Below are positions 58,017-64,000 of a DNA stretch of 64,000 bases, one piece after another (within the stretch, counting starts at the first letter, position 1; every line of letters begins with the position of its first letter). Source of the stretch: Actinomadura graeca (GTDB lineage Bacteria > Actinomycetota > Actinomycetes > Streptosporangiales > Streptosporangiaceae); NCBI RefSeq assembly GCF_019175365.1, contig NZ_CP059572.1:3534001-3598000 (forward strand), given 5' to 3'. The notes beneath the pieces are model-generated. The model saw only the letters and a list, made by a program, of their open reading frames with translations, had not been told where the DNA came from and did not search any database. The translations under genes were made by a program, and so were the position numbers.

Positions 58017-58552
58017 CGCCGAGCGGAGATTGTCGTCCGCGCTCGGCGGGTGAGGCGCGGGCGGCGGAGGTGCGGGCGGCGGAGGTGCGTGGCGCGGCGG
58101 CCGCGGAGAGCAGGCCATCGGAACCCTGCGGTGCCGGACGGTCCGGCCGGATGAATGTGGGTCATCTGGTGAGGAGTAGGTACATGATCGCGCTTATCGC
58201 CCCATCGGTGGCGGGCATCCCGCGACCGCGCGGGAAGCCGGGGGAAAAGAGGGGCAGGCGCCAGCCCTGAATCCGGTGCGGCCTTTCATCCGCGAGGCGG
58301 TGCATAACAGGCGCGGAAGGCATCGGGGCAGGTCCGGGCGCAGATGGCCGGAGTTATAAATCGGAAGATTGACGTGCAATACGGACGTTTTCTGTCCGAT
58401 TTTACTTTGTTCATACTCAAGGGTTGCCTGTTCTATACAGCATGGATGAGTAACTATTCACGACACGGAATGCAGGCAATTCCGTGATCGATTCTTGGTA
58501 CGGCCTCCCCCAGGGCCGCCTCCCCCGGTACACAAGATCAGAGGAGTGGTAC
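58017..58552. promoter_or_regulatory. intergenic region with GC repeats and a candidate operator/promoter
   Basis: Left part: gcgggcggcggaggt repeated twice near 58060-58090. Right part is AT-rich: palindrome cggac-gttttct-gtccg at 58382-58398 and a TATACA box at 58434-58439, ~115 bp before the lyase-family gene. They are a plausible operator and promoter for the following operon. No gene supported here. Confidence 0.45.
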
Positions 58553-59425
58553 GTGAATTACGGAGACGAGCTACGACGCGAGATCCTGTCGAATGGAGTC
58601 ACCCCGCTCATCGGCGTGTTCGACATGTTCTCCGCCTCCGTCGCCGCACAGCACTACGACGGCCTGTTCGTGTCGGGCTTCGGGTTCGCCGCGTCCTACT
58701 ACGGGCTCCCCGACATCGGCTTCATCGCCTGGCCCGACATGGTGGCGTTCGTGCAGCGGCTGCGGCTCGCCTTCCCCGGCCGGCATCTGCTGGTCGACAT
58801 CGACGACGGATACGTCGACCCCGAGGTCGCGTGCCACGTCGTCGAGCATCTGGAGCGGATCGGCGCGTCCGGCGTGATCCTGGAGGACCAGCAGCGCCCG
58901 CGGCGCTGCGGGCACGTGGAGGGCAAGCGGATCCTGCCGCTGCCGGAGTACCTGGAGAAGCTCGACATGGTCCTGAGCACCCGCCGGGACCTCGTCGTCG
59001 TCGCCCGCACCGACGCCACCGAGGACGAGGAGATCCTCACGCGCGCCAAGGCCCTGGCGGATACCGACGCGGACGTCATCCTGGTGGACGGCGTCCGGAG
59101 CATCGACTGGATCCACCGGGTCCGGGCCGTCATCGGCGACAAGCCCCTGCTGTTCAACCAGATCGCGGGTGGCAAGTCGCCGCGCGTCTCGCTGCCCGAA
59201 CTGGCCGATCTGGGGGTGAACGTCGCCATCTACAGCACCCCCTGCCTCTTCGCGGCGCAGAGCGCCATGGACGAGGCGCTCCAGCGTCTCAAGGGCAGCG
59301 AGGGACGGCTCCCCGAGACCACCACCGGGAGCATCGGGGTCAAGGAGTCGCTCGCGCTGCTCGAACGCAACATCAGCCGGAACCATCCGAAGCCGCAGCG
59401 GGAGCTGGCGGACGCCCTGGTGTGA
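58553..59425 (+). CDS. isocitrate lyase / PEP mutase superfamily protein
   Basis: 290 aa from GTG 58553 (GAGGAG 6 nt upstream). The TIM-barrel has the Mg-binding DIDDGYVDP and the flexible-loop motif EDQQRPRRCGHVEGK, whose Cys matches the catalytic K/R-(K/R)-C-G-H of isocitrate and 2-methylisocitrate lyases. PEP mutases have EDKxxxKxxS instead, so a C-C lyase is more likely than a phosphonate mutase. Later motifs VVARTDA and NQIAGGKSP are conserved. It begins an operon with a transporter (gap 43 bp) and a small secreted protein. The substrate is unknown. Confidence 0.85.
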   Translation: MNYGDELRREILSNGVTPLIGVFDMFSASVAAQHYDGLFVSGFGFAASYYGLPDIGFIAWPDMVAFVQRLRLAFPGRHLLVDIDDGYVDPEVACHVVEHLERIGASGVILEDQQRPRRCGHVEGKRILPLPEYLEKLDMVLSTRRDLVVVARTDATEDEEILTRAKALADTDADVILVDGVRSIDWIHRVRAVIGDKPLLFNQIAGGKSPRVSLPELADLGVNVAIYSTPCLFAAQSAMDEALQRLKGSEGRLPETTTGSIGVKESLALLERNISRNHPKPQRELADALV

Positions 59426-59468
59426 TCCGCCCGATGGCAGGCACGTCCGCCGACGAGCAAGGAAACAC

Positions 59469-60455
59469 ATGCGTGCTGTCTCCGCGGTGATGACGCGGCT
59501 GCATATCGATCCCTACATCGCGGCGATTCTCTGTTCGGTGGGAATCGCCGCGATGTTCCCCGCCCGTGGGGCCGCCGCCGGGGCCCTCGACTGGACGGGC
59601 ACGGCCGCGATCACCCTGTTGTTCTTCTTCTACGGCGCCCGGCTCTCCACCGGCGAGGCGCTGCGCGGGCTGCGGCACTGGCGGCTGCACACGGCGATCT
59701 CGTCGGTGACCTTCGTGGTCTTCCCGGCCCTCGGGATCGGCTGCGCGTTCTTCCTGGAGGACACGCTCCACGCGGGCGTCGTGTTCCTGTGCGTGCTGCC
59801 GTCCACGGTGCAGTCGTCGATCACGCTCACCTCCATCGCCGGGGGCAACGAGGCGGGCGCCATCTGCAGCGCCTCGCTGTCCAACCTGGCCGGGGTGGTG
59901 CTGACGCCGCTGATGGCGGCCGCGCTGATCTCGGTGGAGGGCGGATTCTCGCTCGGCTCCGTCGGCGACATCACCGTGCGGCTGCTGCTGCCGTTCCTGG
60001 TGGGGCAGCTCGTCCAGCGGTGGATCGGCGACCACCTGCGGGCCCGGCGGCGGCTGCTGTCGCGGTACGACCGCGGAGTGATCCTGCTGGTCGTCTACAC
60101 GGCGTTCAGCCACGGCATCGTCACCGGCGTCTGGGACGGTCTCGAAGCGCTGGAGCTCGGCGTCCTCGTCGTGGTCATCGCCGGCCTCCTGGCCGTCGCG
60201 CTGACCGCCGCGGGGCTGATCTCCCGATTCGGCGGCTTCTCCGACGCGGACCGCATCGCCGTCCTCTTCTGCGGCTCGCAGAAGAGCCTCGCGAGCGGCC
60301 TGCCCATGGCGACCGTCCTGTTCGCCGGCGCCGCCGTCAGCACCGCCGTGCTCCCGCTGATGCTCTACCACCAGCTCCAGCTGCTGGTGTGCTCCTGGCT
60401 CGCGCAGCGTTTCGCGAAACGCCCGGCGCCGGAGCCCGCCGGCGTCACCGCCTGA
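59469..60455 (+). CDS. bile acid:sodium symporter (SBF-like) family transporter
   Basis: 328 aa, about ten helices. Motifs include FFFYGARLSTGEALRGLRHW, LPSTVQSSITLTSIAGGNEAGAICSASLSNLAGVVLTPL, and FCGSQKSLASGLPMATVLFAG near the C-terminus, the two crossover regions of the SBF-like (PF13593) group, often annotated as bile-acid symporters but carrying diverse organic anions. It follows the lyase-family gene closely and may import or export its substrate or product. Confidence 0.9.
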   Translation: MRAVSAVMTRLHIDPYIAAILCSVGIAAMFPARGAAAGALDWTGTAAITLLFFFYGARLSTGEALRGLRHWRLHTAISSVTFVVFPALGIGCAFFLEDTLHAGVVFLCVLPSTVQSSITLTSIAGGNEAGAICSASLSNLAGVVLTPLMAAALISVEGGFSLGSVGDITVRLLLPFLVGQLVQRWIGDHLRARRRLLSRYDRGVILLVVYTAFSHGIVTGVWDGLEALELGVLVVVIAGLLAVALTAAGLISRFGGFSDADRIAVLFCGSQKSLASGLPMATVLFAGAAVSTAVLPLMLYHQLQLLVCSWLAQRFAKRPAPEPAGVTA

Positions 60456-60464
60456 AAGGACACC

Positions 60465-60875
60465 ATGTCCGTCAAACCCCTCATATCCACTAAGCCCCTC
60501 ACGTCCATCAAGCCCCCCACATCCATCAGATCCCTTGGGCCCATCACGCCCCTCGCGGGGCTCCTCAAGGCCCTCGCGGGCGCCGCGCTCGCCTGCACCG
60601 CCGTCCTCGGGACGGCCGGGACCGCGTCGGCGGCCGAGTCCGGGGACGTCAACGTCAACATCTACAACGTCGACAACAGCGGCGACGACGCCGGGAACGA
60701 CAGCCTCCTGGAGATCGACCGGTCACTGAACCTCGCCAAGGGGGACGGCAGCCCCGGCAGCGACATCATCAACCAGGTCGGCGCCGCGTCCAGCGGCATG
60801 TCGCCGGGGTCGTCCAACGGTTCGCTGACCGGTTCGGCCACCGATCTGGCGCCTGGTGATTCTGACGACGAGTGA
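60465..60875 (+). CDS. small secreted Ser/Gly/Asp-rich protein
   Basis: 136 aa, ATG 9 bp after the transporter stop with AAAGGA upstream. The first 30 residues repeat KPL/P(I/T)S-(T/I)K because of a degenerate 18-bp DNA repeat. A hydrophobic core (LLKALAGAALACTAVLGTAGTASA) and AxA site form a signal peptide. The mature part begins AESGDVNVNIYNVDNSGDDAGND and is acidic, Ser/Gly-rich, without Cys. No family recognised. Its position as third gene in the operon is clear, its role is not. Confidence 0.75.
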   Translation: MSVKPLISTKPLTSIKPPTSIRSLGPITPLAGLLKALAGAALACTAVLGTAGTASAAESGDVNVNIYNVDNSGDDAGNDSLLEIDRSLNLAKGDGSPGSDIINQVGAASSGMSPGSSNGSLTGSATDLAPGDSDDE

Positions 60876-61005
60876 GTGGTGTTCTCACCTTTTCGGTCGT
60901 GTGGTCCACGACGGGGACCGGAGATGTATGAAGTGACCCCGTTACGGTCCGTGGACGGACGCCCACTCAGTGAGAGGGCGGCGAAACCGACGCTCCGGAG
61001 GAGCA

Positions 61006-61170
61006 GTGACCCCCGAGACACGAACAGACACAGATGAAGTGGCCAATATGGACAAGGTCGATGTCCATCCCGATGTCCACCGGCCCACCGAGACCGACGA
61101 AGAGCAGGTCCTGGCGGGCCTGTACGGCGCCGCGGACGAGGACGGCGTCCACCGCGGAGAGGGCGCCTGA
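61006..61170 (+). CDS. 54-aa acidic small protein coupled to the CHAP enzyme
   Basis: GTG at 61006, preceded by GGAGGAG. Sequence of Thr/Glu/Asp/His-rich composition (VDVHPDVHRPTETDEEQVLAGLYGAADED). Its stop overlaps the next ATG as TGATG, so the two are cotranslated. No hydrophobic segment. Unknown; could be an inhibitor, chaperone or immunity factor for the lytic enzyme (inference). Confidence 0.65.
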   Translation: MTPETRTDTDEVANMDKVDVHPDVHRPTETDEEQVLAGLYGAADEDGVHRGEGA

Positions 61171-61880
61171 TGGGCACGGCGGCACAGATGCTGGCGGAGG
61201 CCCGCAGATCCCTCGGCTTGTCGGGCCGTCCGAATAGGATCAGCCGGGAGTACGCGTCCAGGCACGGAGACGAGTTCCTCCGGGCGTCCTGGTGCGACAT
61301 GGCCATCACCTACTGGGCGCGGCACAGCGGCAACGCCGGCGCCGTCCTGCCGGGCGGCGACCGCGCCTACACCGTCTGGCACGCGGAGGACTTCCAGAAG
61401 GCCGGGCACTGGCACAAGGGCACGACGGCCGCGGTCAACGACGCCAGACCCGGCGACATCGTGTTCTTCGACTGGGGCGAGACCAACCGGGTGTCGGCCA
61501 TCGACCACGTCGGCATCGTCGAGAGGGTCCTCGGAGGCGGACGGCTCCAGACCATCGAGGCCAACACCGCCGACGCCTGCAGGCGCCGCGTGCGCGCGTC
61601 GAGCGTGATCGCCGGGTACGGACGGCCCGCCTACGGCGGGTCCGACTGGACGGAGGACATCGTGAAGAAGCTGCCGCAGCTCAAGAAGGGCGACTCGGGC
61701 GAGCACGTCGAGAGCGTGCAGGGCCTCCTCCTCGCCCGCAGCCACCCCGAGATCCGCCTGACGGGCAGGTTCGACGATGAGACGGAGAAGGCGGTGAAGT
61801 CCGTGCAGCGCTGGGGCGGCGTCACCGCCGACGGCGTCGTCGGGCCGAAGACCTGGTCCGTCCTCCTGCGCGTCCACTAG
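61170..61880 (+). CDS. CHAP-domain amidase/endopeptidase with peptidoglycan-binding domain
   Basis: 236 aa. The CHAP catalytic triad can be placed at C42 (ASWCDMAITYW), H113 (IDHVGIVE) and E130/N132 (TIEANT). A PG_binding_1 domain occupies the last ~70 residues (LKKGDSGEHVESVQGLLL, TGRFDDETEKAVKSVQ, DGVVGPKTWSVLL). No signal peptide or membrane segment is present, which is typical of phage-type endolysins rather than secreted cell-wall hydrolases. It may be domesticated or need a secretion partner. It is coupled to the preceding 54-aa gene. Confidence 0.88.
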   Translation: MGTAAQMLAEARRSLGLSGRPNRISREYASRHGDEFLRASWCDMAITYWARHSGNAGAVLPGGDRAYTVWHAEDFQKAGHWHKGTTAAVNDARPGDIVFFDWGETNRVSAIDHVGIVERVLGGGRLQTIEANTADACRRRVRASSVIAGYGRPAYGGSDWTEDIVKKLPQLKKGDSGEHVESVQGLLLARSHPEIRLTGRFDDETEKAVKSVQRWGGVTADGVVGPKTWSVLLRVH

Positions 61881-62107
61881 CAGATTGCGATGCGCGCATA
61901 GAAGGTCCCGGCGCGCATGCGCAAGGGACCATCGGTCCGGCACCCTGCGGTAAACAATCGGCGGCGGGGGCTAGTACACGATTCAACCTCGGCATACGTT
62001 CGGAAGGTCGCTTCCACGGAGGTGGCCCCGATGACGTGGCCCGACCAGCGTGCTCCGCCCAGGGGCGTCTCGTTCCAGCCAACCCCGAGACGTCCCTGGG
62101 AGGACCC

Positions 62108-62695
62108 ATGCCACGAATCCGTGTCGAGGTCGATGGTGCGACGTACGAGGACGACGTCGAACCCCGCCTCCTTCTCGTCCACTATCTGCGCGACCGGCTC
62201 GGCAAGGTCGGGACCCCCGTCGGGTGCGACACCAGCAACTGCGGGGCCTGCACCATCCTGATGGACGGGCTGAGCGTGAAGAGCTGTTCCGTGCTCGCCG
62301 TCCAGGCCGACGGCCGCGACGTCACGACCGTCGAGGGCCTGGGGATCGACGGCGCGGAGCATCCGATGCAGCGCGCCTTCCACGAGGAGCACGCGCTCCA
62401 GTGCGGCTACTGCACACCCGGCATGATCATGGCGTCGATCGACCTGCTGCGGGAGAACGCCGACCCGTCCGAGCAGGAGGTCCGGGACGGGCTCGAAGGC
62501 AACCTGTGCCGCTGCACCGGCTACCAGAACATCGTCCGCGCCGTGCGGCGGGCGGCGGGCGAGATGCGCTGTCCCGCCGGTCCGGAGACCGTGGAGACGG
62601 TGGAGACGGTGGAGACGGTGGAGACAGGGCAGACGGGCGAGACGGGGCGGGCGGGGGAACGGACGCCGTCCGCGGAGCAGGAGGTCACGTCATGA
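62108..62695 (+). CDS. (2Fe-2S) small subunit of a molybdenum hydroxylase (CoxS-like)
   Basis: 195 aa from ATG 62108 (GGGAGG 4-5 nt upstream). The N-terminal ferredoxin-type cluster is [16 protein letters not shown] with its following Cys in VKSCSVLA. The C-terminal four-helix cluster is [11 protein letters not shown] and [14 protein letters not shown]. After residue ~160 the protein ends with [17 protein letters not shown], encoded by a 9-bp tandem repeat. Its stop overlaps the large-subunit start (ATGA). The FAD subunit (CoxM) is not in the window. Confidence 0.93.
   Translation: MPRIRVEVDGATYEDDVEPRLLLVHYLRDRLGKVGTPVGCDTSNCGACTILMDGLSVKSCSVLAVQADGRDVTTVEGLGIDGAEHPMQRAFHEEHALQCGYCTPGMIMASIDLLRENADPSEQEVRDGLEGNLCRCTGYQNIVRAVRRAAGEMRCPAGPETVETVETVETVETGQTGETGRAGERTPSAEQEVTS
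62585..62630. repeat. 9-bp tandem repeat coding for ETV in coxS-like gene
   Basis: gagacggtg-type units, five or so copies in frame, ending the iron-sulfur subunit. Confidence 0.85.
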
Positions 62696-64000
62696 CCGCG
62701 ACAGCCGAAGGCCCGGCGAAGGAGATCGGGGCGCCGCGCAAACGTTCCGAGGACGCCCGGCTCGTCACCGGCCGGACCCGCTGGACCGACAACATCACGC
62801 CCGCCGGGACGCTGCACGTGGTCTTCCTGCGCAGCCCCCACGCGCACGCGAGGATCACCAAGGTCGACACCGCGCAGGCGCGGACCCGCCCCGGCGTGGT
62901 CGCCGTGCTCAGCGGCGCCGACCTCGCCGGCGAGCAGGGCGCGCTGCCGTGCGCCTGGGTCGTCACCGAGGACATGCGCCACCCCGACCATCCGCCGATG
63001 GCGGTGGAGGAGGTCCGCTACGTCGGCGAGCCCGTCGCGTGCGTCGTCGCCCGCGACCGGTACGCGGCGGCCGACGCGCTGGAGGACATCGACGTCGACT
63101 ACGAGCCGCTGCCCGCCGTCGTCGACATGGAGGAGGCGCTGGCCGAGGGTGCCGACCTCGTCCACAGCGGGCTGGGCACGAACAAGTCGTATACGTGGGT
63201 GTTCGAGAACGGCGATCTCGACGCGGCGCTCCGGGACGCGCCGGTCGTCCTGGAGCGCCGGTACGTCCAGCAGCGCCTGATCCCCACCGCGATGGAACCG
63301 CGCGCGGTCCTGTGCGTCCCGGAAGGGGACGAGTTCACCCTGTATTCGGCGACGCAGATCCCGCACATCCTGCGGCTCATGCTCGCCACGGTCACCGGCA
63401 TCCCCGAGCACCGGCTCCGGGTCGTCGCGCCCGACGTCGGCGGCGGGTTCGGGTCCAAGCTCCAGGTATACGGCGAGGAGGTCATCGCGCTGCTGCTCGC
63501 GCGGCGGCTCGGCCGTCCCGTCAAATGGACGGAGTCGCGCAGCGAGGGCAACATGACCGTCCACCACGGGCGCGACCAGATCCAGCGGCTCACCCTCGCG
63601 GCGGAGCGGGACGGCCGCGTCCGCGGGCTGAAGGTGGACCTGCTCGCCGACATGGGCGCCTACCTGATGCTCGTCACGCCCGGCATCCCGCTGCTCGGCG
63701 CGTTCATGTTCAACGGCATCTACAAGATGGACGCCTACTCCTTCACCTGCTCGGGCGTCTTCACCACCAAGACCCCGACGGACGCCTACCGCGGCGCGGG
63801 CCGCCCTGAGGCGACGTACGCGATCGAGCGGCTGATGGACGAGCTCGCCGCCGAGCTGGACCTCGACCCGATCGAGGTGCGGCGCCGCAACTGGATCGGG
63901 CACGAGGAGTTCCCCTACGAGACGATCGCGGGCCTCACCTACGACTCCGGCGACTACGAGTCGGCGACGGAGAAGGCGCTGCAGCTGTTCGAGTACGACG
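62692..64000 (+). CDS. molybdopterin-binding large subunit of a xanthine dehydrogenase/CoxL-family enzyme (partial)
   Basis: 436 residues visible; the gene runs off the window. It begins IGAPRKRSEDARLVTGRTRWTDNI. The second domain has MEPRAVLCVPEGDEFTLYSATQIPHILRLMLA and VVAPDVGGGFGSK. The active-site loop reads AYRGAGRPEA, the form II signature, not the AYxCSFR of true aerobic CO dehydrogenase (form I). It could be an aldehyde or purine oxidase or a form II enzyme. It is coupled to the CoxS-like gene by a 4-nt overlap. Confidence 0.92.
   Translation, partial: MTATAEGPAKEIGAPRKRSEDARLVTGRTRWTDNITPAGTLHVVFLRSPHAHARITKVDTAQARTRPGVVAVLSGADLAGEQGALPCAWVVTEDMRHPDHPPMAVEEVRYVGEPVACVVARDRYAAADALEDIDVDYEPLPAVVDMEEALAEGADLVHSGLGTNKSYTWVFENGDLDAALRDAPVVLERRYVQQRLIPTAMEPRAVLCVPEGDEFTLYSATQIPHILRLMLATVTGIPEHRLRVVAPDVGGGFGSKLQVYGEEVIALLLARRLGRPVKWTESRSEGNMTVHHGRDQIQRLTLAAERDGRVRGLKVDLLADMGAYLMLVTPGIPLLGAFMFNGIYKMDAYSFTCSGVFTTKTPTDAYRGAGRPEATYAIERLMDELAAELDLDPIEVRRRNWIGHEEFPYETIAGLTYDSGDYESATEKALQLFEYD

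Overview
This 64 kb window is chromosomal DNA from a very GC-rich actinobacterium. Starts are often GTG and sometimes TTG, and many neighbouring genes overlap by 4 nt. The gene content and the order sucC-sucD-perM-purN-purH-folD-DUF3017-mdh-icd (read right to left, minus strand) are those of mycobacteria, streptomycetes and relatives. The repertoire fits a member of the Thermomonosporaceae such as Actinomadura, but that genus-level call is inference. I see no rRNA, tRNA, CRISPR array or intact prophage.

Layout. 0-4.8 kb: a minus-strand run (2'-5' RNA ligase, trpS, a CorC-like CBS protein missing its membrane domain) divergent from galE-galK. 4.8-9.4 kb: an HSP90-family ATPase translationally coupled to a 927-aa TPR protein. 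9.5-23.1 kb: the TCA/purine/folate core block, into which are set an FHA-HTH regulator, a decayed acetyltransferase and structured intergenic DNA. 23.4-26.7 kb: a secreted GH15 hydrolase, a TSUP permease and a MaoC-type protein.

26.9-35.5 kb is the accessory part. It holds a membrane STAND/NLR-like NTPase followed by a class III cyclase-like protein; the two share a near-identical N-terminal motif resembling amyloid signalling (RHIM/BASS-like) sequences. Next come a 164-bp multi-hairpin palindromic element, a DUF222-HNH protein, a secreted DUF4360 protein, and two dead transposases. pcrA at 35.5 kb marks the return to housekeeping DNA.

37.8-49.5 kb: dhaKLM, a PIG-L deacetylase, a SRPBCC protein, a class A beta-lactamase-like enzyme, a flavin monooxygenase, a DUF4190/septum-formation membrane protein, and a NarL-type two-component system divergent from a PspC/LiaF-like membrane protein. 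49.6-51.8 kb: a sulfur module consisting of a 28-aa cysteine-containing leader peptide, a TcyP-like cystine symporter and a convergent cysteine-dioxygenase-like cupin. 52-58 kb: PhoD phosphatase, an unknown protein, a broken GntR gene, a small unknown protein, an XRE/TPR regulator and a membrane HTH-lectin. 58.5-61.9 kb: an isocitrate-lyase/PEP-mutase-family enzyme with an SBF-type transporter and a small secreted protein, then a cytoplasmic (signal-less) CHAP/peptidoglycan-binding enzyme. The window ends inside a form II CoxL-like molybdenum hydroxylase, preceded by its CoxS-like iron-sulfur subunit.

A recurring feature is short tandem repeats (units of 8-20 bp) between and inside genes. One set encodes the end of purN and another lies inside the TPR gene.
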